Below, one piece after another: positions 1 through 10,700 of a stretch of DNA of 64,000 nucleotides. A model generated the notes under the pieces. It made no database searches. It was not told the DNA's origin and worked only from the letters and a program-made list of their open reading frames with translations. Where the stretch lies: assembly GCF_000499385.1 (NCBI RefSeq), contig NW_013654440.1, positions 62,001 to 126,000 on the forward strand, given 5' to 3'. Each line of letters opens with the position of its first letter. Position 1 is the stretch's first letter. The position numbers and the translations under genes were made by a program. This DNA comes from Eimeria necatrix (taxonomy: Eukaryota; Apicomplexa; Conoidasida; Eucoccidiorida; Eimeriidae).

Positions 1-1940
1 CAGCAACCGCAGCATCGCTGCTACTGTGGCTGCTGCTGCCCCTGGCGCTGCGGCAGCAAGCTGCCAATACACCTCAAGTTTCCTCGCTACTGCAGCGGCA
101 GCAGCAACGACCACCGGAGAGCTGCCTGTACACCTCACTGAGCTTGCTGCTGCTGCTCGCAGCTCCAAATCTATCGCAGCTAGCTCTGCAGCAGCTAACG
201 AGCGCTGCTGCTGCTGTTGCTGCTGCAGGGCCCGAGCAGGATCCATTGCTGCTGCTGCAGCAAAGGGCTTGCCTGGCTGCCACGTGGCAAATGGGTTTTG
301 TGCGTTGGCCGCCACCAGCTGCTGCCCGCACCTTTGACACCTCTTTGAGCTTTTATTTAGTTGTCTTCCTTTATTTCCGTTTGCTGCATTTAAACTGGAG
401 GCATTCCCGTCGGCGTCGCTGGTGGGAAGCGGAGGCGCTGTGGCGAAGCACGAGTCCTCTAGTGCAGCCGACGGCAGCGGCCAAGAGATGCTGCCGCTGC
501 TGCTGCTGCTGCTGTGAAAGGAAAGCAGCAGCACGGGCTGCCTGTGTCTCACCGGGAGTCGATCCCAGCTCTCTTTCCTGATTTGTTGCAGCAGAACAGC
601 AATGGTTTCTGTCTCCAGGTGAGACAGCGCAGCTTCAACTCGCAGCAGCAGCAGCTCATGCAACCTGCTGCTGCTGCTGCAGCTACTGCTGCCGCTGCTG
701 TTTCTGCTGCTGCTTTTGGTGGTACTGCTGGAGTTGGCGGTACCTCTGCACGAGTCCACCGCGCCAGGATCAGCTGCAGCTGCAGCAGCTGCTGTTAGTG
801 CTGCTGCTGCTGCTGCTGCGTCCGCTGCTACAGCTGCTGCTGTCGCATCTGCAAGTGTTTGCAAATCCAAGAGCCCATCACTGAGGCCTGCCGCTGCTGC
901 GCCTGTTGCTGCTGTTGCTAGGGTTGTTGCTGTTGCTGCAGCTGTTGCTGCTGCCTGCAACAATTTGTCAGCCTCTGGGTTAGCAGCAGCAACGAACGCC
1001 TCTCCCGCTGCAGTAAAGGCTCTCAGTGCTGTAGCAAAAGATATAAAATCAGAAAGTGCAGCAGAGTCATCTACAGCGATGGGCACCACAGCAGCCACCT
1101 CAGCTATCTGCTGCTGCAGCTGCTCCCACAAGCTGCGCCGCTGCTGCAGCAGCAGCCGCCGCACTTGCAGCAAAAATAAACCCAGTCGCAGACCAGACGG
1201 GAGACCTCGTAGCCTCTGCCGCGCTCTTGCTGCCAATTCCATTGCGCTTGGGCTGTTGCTGTTGCTGCCACCTGTCGATTCAGCTGCCGCTGCTGCTGCA
1301 GCTGCTGCTGCAATGTCGAAGTCTGTTTTGCTGCTGCCAGCAGCAGCACCATCTTCCTCGCGTTGCGCTTGCCGATGCTTCTGAAGCTGCTCCTGATGCA
1401 GCTGCTCCTGCTGCAGCAGCATGAGCTGCTGCTGCTGTGCCTGCTGCTGCTGCTGTGACCATTCGTCCAGTACCCAGAGAGCCTCTGCTGCGTGCCACCT
1501 AATAAGAGCAGCAGCGCCGACGAGAAAGTCAAACAGCAAGCCCATCAGCCTAATAAGACAAGCAGCGCCATCGGCTGCTGCAACAGAAGTAGCGAGAGAA
1601 GCGGCAGACGGGAGGCCCAAGACATCTGCTGCTGCTGCTGCTGCGCCTGCAGCAGCAGCAGCTGCTGCTGCTGCTGCTGTCCCCGGACCAGCAGCAGCGT
1701 CCGGCAGCAGCAGCAGTCTGCTCCGCAGCTGCTGGCGCACCTCAAGGCTCTCAGCCTCTGCCTCTGAGAAGGCGGCAGCATCAGCAGGCACGTACGCAAA
1801 CAGCACCTGACGTGCTGCAGCAGCAGCTGCTGCTGCTATTGCTGCAGCAACAGCAGCGCCCACGGAGGACGAGGGGGGCAGCAGAGAAAAGGCGCTAACC
1901 GCAGAGTAATACAGCCCCCATGTGTCCTCGCTACTGCCTG

Positions 1941-1977
<37 letters not shown>

Positions 1978-2088
1978 TTTTGCAGGCCTTTTCCAGCAGC
2001 AGCTGCAAGAGGGGGGCGGCAGTGAACGCGCCGCCAACTGCAGCACGCAGCTGAGTTCGGATTTAAGTCTGTTGGTCATCTGCTGCGC
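1..2088 (-). CDS. 696-codon open exon in CAG-rich DNA (partial)
   Basis: Every codon read on the minus strand from 2088 to 1 is open, and the frame aligns with the first base of the window. The preceding in-frame stop is at 2110-2112, inside the AT-rich intron, just before the acceptor TGTCCTCAG. The encoded protein mixes homopolymer tracts (Ala runs of up to 11, Gln, Ser, Leu) with normal sequence such as [40 protein letters not shown] and VRRKLEVYW-like helices (here [12 protein letters not shown]). A short CxxC (RCQRCGQQL) lies near 290-300. Trinucleotide repeats give open frames on the other strand too, but only this frame is open throughout and contains non-repetitive amphipathic sequence. 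The 3' end is not in the window. Confidence 0.8.
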
Positions 2089-4491
2089 CTGAGGACACAA
2101 AAGAAGCAATTATGTCTTCGCGCGCAAATAAATATATAAATTTATACTTAAATATATGATATATACTTAATAAATATATGCATACAGTGCATATACATAT
2201 ATATGTGCCTCCTTGCATGAAGTGCAGCCGCTGCTGCAGCAGCTGCAGGCAGCTGCTGCTGCTGCTGCTCTCCGCCGCAGCTGCAGGTAACTGCAGCTCC
2301 TGCAGGGTTTAGAGGCAAACAGAACGTGAGGACTAAAGAGGCAGCAAATCAGAAGAGCAACTACGGGCAGACAAACAGGCTTCAGCAGCAAATGCAGCAG
2401 CAGCAGCAACCTCAGCAGCAGCAAACGCAACAAGAAATGTTGCTGCCCGCACAGGGCTCCACAACGAATGCGCTGGGACGCAGCAAAAGTTTGGCCACTG
2501 GATTATGCGCCTAAGCTGGACTGCCAAACAAAGCAAGGGTTTGGTGTTTAGGGTTTAGGGTTTAGGGTTTAGGGTTTTCAGACCTTTGCTGCTGCTCTTT
2601 TTGCATACAGCTGTATCTTCTGCTGCGCCTTTGGATCCACTTCTGGGCTTGCGCCGTTCACTCCTTTTGCATCAATTATATTATTTGTTATATTTGTTGC
2701 ATTTGTTGCAGTTATTGCATTTGTTATATTTGTTGCATTTGTTGCATTTGTTACATTTGTGCTGCTTGTCTTCGTAGAGATGCTTAGAGCAGCAGCTTCC
2801 ATGAGAAGAGCTGCCTGCAGCGGCAAGTCAGCAGCCGCAAAGGAGCAACTAGCAGCAGCAGTAACGGCGGCTTCGAGCTGCTGCAGCCGCAGCAGCTGCT
2901 GCTGCTCCTGCTGCAGCTGCTGCTGCCGCTGCTGCTGCTCCAGAATTGACAAAGGCAGCAGCAAATGGCTGCGGTGAAAGTCGGACAAATAAAAACGAAG
3001 CGATCTCGCTGAGACAAGTAAACCTTCTACTGCTGATTGGAGGCCCCTGCAGCAGTCAAAAGCAACGAGAAAAGAGCAAACAAGTTGCAAAATAACTAAA
3101 TAAATAAGTCAATGGTGAAAAAGTTCAACTATAAAATGCAAATAACTGAATTTATTCATTCAACAACTCAGCCCCACCCCAAAACCGAAGCAGCCTTCGT
3201 CAGCTCATCTCTCTGCTCCGCCACCAGAGCCTTTAAGATTTGAGTGGCCTGTACATACACCTCAAAAAAGAAAAGTAGAAATAAGTGAAGTTGCATTTGT
3301 TCGCAAAGTGCACATACACTTCTAGTGTACATACACTCCAGCCTGATGTGTTCGCGCGCTTTATTTCTGCAAAAAGGCACTTCATTAATTCATTCTTTTT
3401 CACTTATGCTGGAGCCCAACTGGCTGCCTAAGAGCCCCCACGCAGCCAACTTCAAGGCCTTTTTGATTAATTTAAAAATATATTTCAAATTTAACTTCTG
3501 AAGTTTTGTTAGCTTGAGAAACTCCCTGCAGCCTCCGCCTCTAAAACGCCCCCAAGGGATTCCGTGGACACAGCGAGACACCAGCCACGGCTAGGCACTC
3601 ATATGTACACATTTATCTATACTTATAATATATATATATCCATATACTCATACATAATATATATATATTCATATATATATATGTGCATACGTATACATGC
3701 ATGCATATATATAATACATATATACACAGATATGCATGCATTACAAATATATACAACATATGTATATATATATATATACATATATATACAACATATATAT
3801 ATATATTGTGTTGAAAGTAAAAGAGCTAAAGTGGAGAGAAGCCCCAGCCGTTCAAACAAAGGGGCAGTCAAACGCAGGCCATTTGGCCGTGGCCGCTGGC
3901 TGCGGGCGTCCATAGAGAAGCGCCCATAGTTAGCCGCAGCCCCAAGAGTTGAAGATAAGTCTAAGACTTTTTGCTAAAGAGGAAGTTGTGCAAAGAAGTG
4001 GCCCCGCTGACCTCCCCCTTGTGCTTCAGCAGCTGCTCCAGACGCACAAGAACGTTAACTATCAACTCGCCCTGCTGCGGCAGCTGCTGCAGCTCCCAGG
4101 CGACGCAGGCGGAGGCGCGGGGTGTCCGTGCGCCTGTTGCTGCTGCTGCTGTGCCTGCTGCTGCTGCTGCTGTGTCTGCTGCTGCTGCTGCTGCTGCGTC
4201 TGCTGCTGACGCGGACTCGTCTACTGTGTACACTTCGGCGAGGCGAGCCACGAACGCCTCAGCAGCAGCAGCAGCAGCGCAGGATCTGCTCTTGCCCTCA
4301 TTTTTACTTGCTGCTGAAGCTGAGGCGCAGCGGAGTGGCCCCTCGGTGTTGTCTGCAGAGGCATTCTTCTCCGCTGAGACGCAAGGGCTGCTTGAGCTGG
4401 AGACAGAGTGGCCCTGCTGCTGCTCTTGCTGCTGCTGCTGCTGCTGTTCAGCCCGCGCAGAAGCGGGAGCTGCAGCACCTGCGTCTGCCAT
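1..4491 (-). CDS. Spliced gene with long Ala/Gln/Ser-rich exon, 3' end outside window
   Basis: Function not recognised. I assemble four exons on the minus strand: 4491-4012, 3248-3178, 3046-2584 and 2088-1 (runs off the edge). Donors are GAG|GTCAGC, TTGGG|GTGGGG and AAAG|GTCTGA; acceptors are TACAG, CTGCAG and CCTCAG. All phases match (0, 2, 0). The ATG at 4491 is the first in its frame after a TGA at about 4575, but an upstream exon joined at CCCTCAG near 4570 is possible. The product has at least 1034 residues: an Ala/Gln-rich N-terminus, a helical stretch across exons 1-3 (fragments [52 protein letters not shown]), a Gln/Leu coiled-coil-like part, and a repeated Asn-Ala/Ile-Thr tract near 2690-2770. 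The helical part hints at a scaffold or tethering protein, but that is a guess. Confidence 0.75.
1942..1977. repeat. (AGC)n trinucleotide microsatellite
   Basis: About eleven uninterrupted AGC units, encoding a poly-Ala run in the minus-strand exon. This is the purest of many CAG/CTG runs at 1-2060, 2227-2270, 2390-2435, 2840-2945 and 4130-4210. Confidence 0.95.
2547..2574 (+). repeat. Interstitial telomere-like repeat (TTTAGGG)4
   Basis: Four perfect TTTAGGG heptamers followed by TTTT. They lie in the 495-bp intron between the exons ending at 2584 and starting at 2088 of the minus-strand gene. AGGGTTT is the coccidian telomere-type heptamer and is known to occur internally in Eimeria chromosomes. 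Confidence 0.95.
3622..3810. repeat. AT/ATAC dinucleotide-rich microsatellite block
   Basis: A degenerate (AT)n tract with interspersed ATAC and GTAT, about 190 bp. It lies inside the 763-bp first intron (4011-3249) of the minus-strand gene. Open frames of 96 and 121 codons across it consist of Ile/Tyr repeats and are not genes. Confidence 0.9.
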
Positions 4492-5539
4492 TCCTCTGCT
4501 GCGCTTTGCTGCTGCCGGCCCTGCGGCTGTGGCTGCGGCGGCGAGCAGCTGGTGGTGGCGCCTGAGGGCTCATTTGGGGCCCTCTGTGGCAAGCGGTGCC
4601 TTGGCTGAGGAAAGCAGCAGATCCGGTCAAGTGCAGAGCATCCAAATGGTAACCAGAGGTCCAACGGACGACGGGGAAGTTTCAGGGAAGCAAGAGGGGA
4701 TAAATGAGAAAATAATAAATAGAAACTCCCAGTGATGTTTAAAACACGCAAAGACAAGGAAAATACAAGAGGATCACGGCTCAGTAGAAACCCGCCGCAC
4801 TAGAGTGTATGCACGCCAGCCAGCTGGGGTTTTGGTTTTGCGGAGTTGGGACAAGTAGGTCTTCTTTCTTGTCTTCTTCTTTCATTCAAAAATTAATAAA
4901 TCCATTCAATTCATTATTTTGTCTCTGAAAAGAAACAAATCGACAGCCGGGACCTCCACCGAGCGCCGACGACGCATGCACGGCCTACTAAGCTCTGCTG
5001 AGAAATGAAACTCATGGGCTCAGCTCCTCATACTTTAGTTCTTGGCTTACATAATCCCATATTGATTTTTAAATTCAATATTTACATGAAGTAACCCAGC
5101 AGATGCAGCATTACTAGACAAACGACACTTGTGCTATCCGCTGAGTCCGTGGGGCAATTGCTCGGCAATTGCTACGATCAGAGTATCATCAACTTGAAGC
5201 TTATTTTTGTCTCGATCTATTAATTTGCCAGCTGGCTGCAAGTTTTACGTTTTCCATTATTTTTTACTGCATACTGCTTGTCTTTCTTTTCTAGTTGCTG
5301 CGCCACAGCACTGCTACGTGCTCTCGGAAATGAACAGTAGGACGCGTTTCACAAATTGCTACCAGCCACCTAAGTTAGTCGCAGCTTGGTAGGCAGCTCA
5401 TGGCATTATATCCCCGCAGCGTTTAGTGCTGCCGCTGTGGCAAATGGCCTCACGAGGCTCTAGCAGGGTCACATGCAGCACAAACTGCACTGAGACAGGC
5501 CTGTCCAACAGAGACAGGCCTGTCCAGAGCTGCGGGCCA
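4492..5539. other. Intergenic: no supported gene
   Basis: This stretch holds the presumed promoter side of the minus-strand gene starting at 4491 and the 3' flank of the gene ending at 5540. Short open frames of 60-70 codons occur on both strands without splice-bounded coding character. The CAG-rich bias stops at about 4620. A 5' exon of the gene at 1-4491 could lie at 4570-4757. Confidence 0.5.
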
Positions 5540-5992
5540 TTAGGGGCTGCATTGGGGGTGACTCGGAGTGGCTAAGACAGCGAGAAGTGTCACAGCCTCA
5601 GCAAGGCACTGCTGCGTGAAGTCCCACACTTTCTCCGCGTCTCTTGTGGGCATCAGAGCCCGACTGATAAGTTTCAAAGCGCTCTCAGCGTCTTCACTGC
5701 AGCTTCGTAAACTTCTTCCCCTCTTGACTAGGCCAGTATGATGCATGCAGCCGCTGCCGCCGCCTCTGCATGCAGGCGACGCCCCCACAGCTCCGCTCCC
5801 GAGGGCAGTTGGGTCCTTGGGGATTGGAGGTGGTGCCTACCGAAGACTTCTTCAGCTAATGAACCAGCTCTGAGGCATTCTGCAGTTGCTTGCAAGGCTT
5901 CTGTGTTGGTCCTTCTTGTCGCACTCGTTAGGTCTAAAGTGATAGGCTCCCAGTTACCGCTGGCGTTCATTTCCCAATGGTTCTCAAGCTGC
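5540..5992 (-). CDS. 3' part of spliced gene, function unknown
   Basis: There are two minus-strand exons, 5992-5841 and 5727-5540 (stop TAA 5542-5540). The acceptor is TGCTTAACAG, the donor is TTCG|GTAGGC, and the second acceptor is GGCCTAG. The phase-1 junction reads through smoothly (EEVF-VKRGRSLRSCS). The C-terminal 113 residues include EDAESALKLISRALMPTRDA and VWDFTQQCLAEAVTLLAVLA, a helical acidic/hydrophobic pattern. Upstream exons must exist because the first exon starts in phase 2, but none could be fixed between 6.0 and 7.8 kb. The frame overlapping 5738-6010 on the plus strand is an antisense shadow. Confidence 0.65.
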
Positions 5993-7796
5993 CTGTTAAG
6001 CACCAGTTAGAGTCGCAAGTTTCACTGCAACTTGCTAAAAGCTATTTTGCGCTGCACTTTATCATTTCTGCTACATGGCAGCAGCGCCTTCTCTCCTGTT
6101 GGCCACCACTGACATTGCCGGTTCTTGGCTTTGCTAGTTAGGGCACATCACCGCTAGCAGCTTAGTAATTTAGTCCCCTGTAACACAAGTGCCGGTTTCC
6201 GGCAATTAGACCGCCTCAGATTGCTATGGCTAGCTATAGATAGTGGGAGGTAACTGCGGGCAGCTGCGCCGAGCTGCAGCTTGCTGCAGCTACCTACAGC
6301 CACTGACAGCTAGCTGCTGCAGTATAGGACCAGACAAAGCTGCCTGCAGCTCGCTACAGCTACTTGCAGCAGGCTACAACTTAGTGCAGCTCGCCTCAGC
6401 TAGCCACAGCTAGCGGCTTCTGTGTGTATCGCCTCAGCTAGCCACAGCTAGCGGCCTCTGTGTGTATTTGTGCTCCGCAGAACAGCTAAATCATAGCGTA
6501 AGTGTTGCATATGCAACGCGCATTTTTTCCTTTCCATTAAATGCTACTATTCTCCTTGTAACTATTGCAAGTATCACAGTGGACCGCGAACTGTACTCCA
6601 GTTGTCTTGCTGCAGTACTTGTCGACAGGCAACATGGAAGAATTGGTTGCTCGCTAACGCAAACCTTTACCTCATAAACGCAGTTGCATGACTCATTCTG
6701 CGTGCCCGAAGATGATCCCCACCACATTATGACTATCGGCTTTGTAATTACCATTTTATCGCAAACTGTTTAGTAATCAGTGCTTTATCTGGCGGGAAGC
6801 GCTGCACTTACCAGCATAGGTGATCACCGAACTGTTTCGTCCTTTTTATCGTTGATATGCGTAGCTTGATCCTAATAAATATGTCTAGGAGTACCTTTTT
6901 CAATCCCGCTATGCGTCTTTATCAGCTCAATTACTTCACTGATTGTCGCCCCTCTTTTCAAGGCAGTGTTAAGCTGGAGAACTACATTGACGCATGCTCT
7001 AAAATTGCATATGAGTGATACGGTAAGTTTGGCTGAGTTCCTGAACGTTCACTTTGGCAGAATTGTCGCACGACTTGACAGTAGTAAGAAACGACATCGT
7101 CACGTGACCATTGTCCTAAGCCAGTGGCAAATGGGAGCACCAGCAGAGAATACGCTTGATGATTTCCTGCACTTATTTCCTTATTTCCCAAAACAATTTA
7201 TTTTTTGGAGGCTTCGGTCTGCTTCGGAAAGTGTGTCCTCACTTGCGAGTATATGCTTTCAGCTTCCCAGCCCCAGCGGGACATGGTCAGGTCACTATGC
7301 TCAGTTACCGGTGACCACTGTACATTGAGCGTCGGCAGCTCTCCTAAGCCCCAATAAGCTGAAAAAAGGGTAATATTGAATTAAATAGCTTATTTCTCGT
7401 TGAATGCTTTTTTTTCAAGAGCTAAAAAGGTGTTTTCAGGTCTTATTCTTCAACTTGCAGTGCCTGCAGATCAGATAGGTGCCGGTTGCCTTCGGCCGCA
7501 GTAAGTCATCCACTTGCAGGAATCTATTCACTCTGCGAGAAGTAGTTCATCAGAGCATATTACTTCAGTTTGTCTACTATTTCGTATTAGTGGATTTTGT
7601 TTACCTTCGGGCTTCTTCGCCGGCTCGACCAGTCAGCGCCGCTCCCATGGGTTTCCCCATGCTGCAAACATGAATAGCGCTCATCCTTACAATTATTTTC
7701 GTCTGCGTAGTGTTCCTTCCCTTTTCTTGGCTCTAAATTTTCTTAACAGGTGCCTCTAACACTCTTGGGACAAGATAACTCAAGTGTTTCTTTGCC
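5993..7796. other. Gap region: no confident gene; upstream exons of the 5540 gene possible
   Basis: The stretch contains a CAGCTA/AGCTGC-rich patch (6245-6410) and a 38-bp tandem duplication. Open frames of up to 120 codons occur on both strands (6966-7328 plus, 6982-7191 and 6491-6754 minus), but no splice-consistent chain was found. Around 7440-7795 there are several acceptor-like YAG sites that could belong to 5' untranslated exons of the gene starting at 7797. Confidence 0.4.
6391..6466. repeat. 38-bp tandem duplication (2 copies)
   Basis: Copies 6391-6428 and 6429-6466 differ by one base. Each contains two CAGCTAGC-type motifs and ends in a CTGTGTGTA stretch. Confidence 0.9.
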
Positions 7797-10700
7797 ATGG
7801 TGAATCATATTTCTGCTGGTGTCCACGAGCAGCAGCTCAACGCACCATGTGACTTCCCCCTGAAGCCCCCAAACATATGCCATCCAGGAGTCTCTGTCAC
7901 CTCTGTCTCTACTGCCAGTGGGAGCGCACTTTCGCTGCAGTCTCTCGGTGGTTCCTTTGCCATCCCCGGCTCAGCAGACACCGCAGGGTGCACCACCCCA
8001 GCTAGCTGTAGCTACCCCAGTAACGCTAGCGGCAGTGCCCGCTCCGCAGATGGCTCTATCACTGCAGCTAAGTCGAATTGGGGCAGCAGCAGCGCTCACA
8101 CCGTTCTCAAGCACCAGTACATCGCGGTGCTGCCCACCGGGACCCCCTCCAGCTCTCTAGGGATCCCGCAAGCTGCTGTGGCCACCACAGACTGCTCACC
8201 GGCTTGGGCACAGTACCAGACGAGCTGCACTGCTGGATCATGCACTCCTCTCTACTGCAGCCTTACCCCTACGCCCACTGCCCTCTGCCATGGCGGCACT
8301 CCCCTGGAAGAGGGACAGCTGCGCGGGGAATCCTCTGGGTCCAGTTGTCAGGAGACCCCGAAAAAAGAGCAACAAGAAGAGGCAGCGGAAGCTGCTACAG
8401 GTACTGCTGCCGTTGCAGGAGGAAGGGCTCATCGCTCTTCTCTGTTGTTGCAAGAGCGACCTTTGCAGGTTGCTTCGTTGCCTGAGGAGGTGCAGCAGGC
8501 CTTGAAGGAGAGCCACGACCTAGCCGCAGAAGCCGCTGCAGCAGAACAGCAACCCCACCTTGCCCTCCCTGACTGGTTCGACCCCCTCGCCGGCTGCATC
8601 CGCCGTGAGTGTCTGCCCGAGCTGCCCTCTTATCGTCAGACCCTCAACACTTCAGTGGCGCGATTGTCGGTCGCTTCACGGGTGCATCATCGCGTTCGAT
8701 GGCCAGGAGAGCCTGCGAAAATAACAGCTGCAGTCTCGTCAGCAGCAGCAGCAGCAGGGGGACCAGCGGGGCTGGGGGCGAGGAGGGTTCCACCACTAAA
8801 TCCAGGGCTTCTGCGGCGAAAATCCGACTCAGCTGCTCTGTTGTCATATTCACACTCTTCAATTGGGAGCGCCGAAGGAACTGCAGACACTCCAGTAGCA
8901 GCAGCAGCTGCTGCTGCTGCTGGGGTTGGGGCAGGCGTCGCGGCGCGACACAGGCGGGTGCGGTTTGCTACAGTGGCTTCCGCAAGGGAATTCAGGGACT
9001 CAACACCTTCACCAGCAGTAACAGCAGAAGCTGTTGCTTCTGGCTGTGGAGCTTTCTATAATACAGGTCTTTATCACGTACATACGTCACTGCAGCAGCA
9101 GCAGGCGGATACATCAGCAGCAACAGCTGAAGCAGATATGACCCCCAAGGAGCTGCTACAAAAAACAGCCGAGTGCCGAAGTGTCCTTGTGTTGAAGTTA
9201 ATGAAGCAAATGATAGAGCAATTAGTCAATCTTTCTTCGCCTCAATGCAGTGAAGACGCTAAAGTGAGCAGCACTTTCAATACAGTGCAGTTGGGACGCA
9301 TTAACCCCTGGAACTTCACATGCAAGCTTGTTCTGTAACAATTTCATTCGTTCTATTTTTTCCTTCTTCCTTTGCTAGAGCCAGCAGGAAAATAAAGCCG
9401 AGTCGAGGAAAACAGGCGATAGTGTTCTATAGACAGCGCAACTGAATTAATTGAAGAACAATGGGTGGAGTGCATCTTGTAACTTGGCTTCGTCATTATT
9501 TGTTGCCATACATCGATTCAGTGTGTGCCGCTTCCTTTTGTCAGTGCTTTTCGTTCAAGCTTTATGCGCATGCTATTGTTAGCTCAGTGCCTAATACACG
9601 TTTTCATTTGCAATTTCCGCTTTTAGGTTCTGCAAGAGAGCCTGCAACTGCTGCGTTCCTTCTCGTTGGAGTGTTCTGGCCGCCTTCCTGCGCTATGTTT
9701 CCTGGGGGATGCCTTGACTAACTGCGGCAAATTGATTGAGGAAAAACTGCAAACGAATGAAGAGCAACAGCTAATTCAGCTTGTCGACAAGACCAAGCAG
9801 CCCTTGCTGTCGAGAGATGCCGTCATGAGGCTCCACAGAATGAGAATGCAAATGAGGCATACTCCAGAGCTCGAGCTGTTCCTCACGCCACTTGAAACCC
9901 TGCAGGTACGCCCTTGACCATAACCCCTAGGTGCTAGGTCCTGAAGAATACAGAATGTAGACTGAACGGCAACCGATATAGGTCCATTACTGATGGACCT
10001 TTGTGCAGCAGTACTGATGCTGCACAAAGGCATAGAGTGTTGAGGGAGAACGATATAGAGCTTGAGGGGAGGATTTAGGACTTATGTTCTCGCCTGCAAC
10101 CTCTAGGAAATAAGGCGCAAGTTGGCCTTTAGGACAACAGCCTTCTGCAGGCCGAACCGTCGGGTGTGAAAGCACAAAGAGTGTATTAGTTTCATCGCAT
10201 TGTTTAGCCTGTTGACTTCTGTTCACATTCACCTCCACATGCATGTATATACTGGCTTTTTCCTTCACGTCATATATTCAAGCTAAAATCCTAGTCTCTT
10301 GGAACCAGTGGCGAGTGAGCTTGCATATCTGGCCACTGTCCTCAAGTGCTTCTATTAACTGTTTTACAAACTTTGAACTACCATTGTGTGTTCCAGTGTT
10401 GTTCATCGATTTACATGTGCTTACTGCATGTTTCTACAACTAATTTCAGCGCCTCAAGATATGCGACAGACGCAGGGCTACCTCTGGGCTTTGCCTTTAC
10501 GCCGCTACCGCCGACCAGCCACTGTTACGCTGTGACCCGCCGATACAACCCAACGTATTTGCAGTGTAAGCAGAGTAGACGCCTTGCTAAAGAAGAAAAG
10601 AGGGTATGGAACAATTAGGGCCACGAGTGCTGCATGCGCTGTCTTTCGTTCGATACGTGAAAGGAAAAATACAAATTTGTGCGGAAGCTGGCGTGCTGCA

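Noticed and set aside
26..1810. Plus-strand open frames of 60-222 codons rich in Ala, Cys and Leu
   Set aside because: They are frame shadows of CTG repeats. Only the minus-strand frame is open across the whole 2.1 kb and contains non-repetitive sequence.
2333..2520. Extra minus-strand exon after acceptor TTTGGCAG
   Set aside because: It is open in one frame only (starting [11 protein letters not shown]), but entering it needs phase 1 while the upstream exon ends in phase 0. Skipping it gives a perfect phase match to the exon at 2088.
3971..4735. 254-codon plus-strand frame
   Set aside because: It is antisense to the minus-strand exon 4491-4012, which joins in phase to further exons. The plus frame is poly-Ala/Cys repeat translation with a poor start and end.
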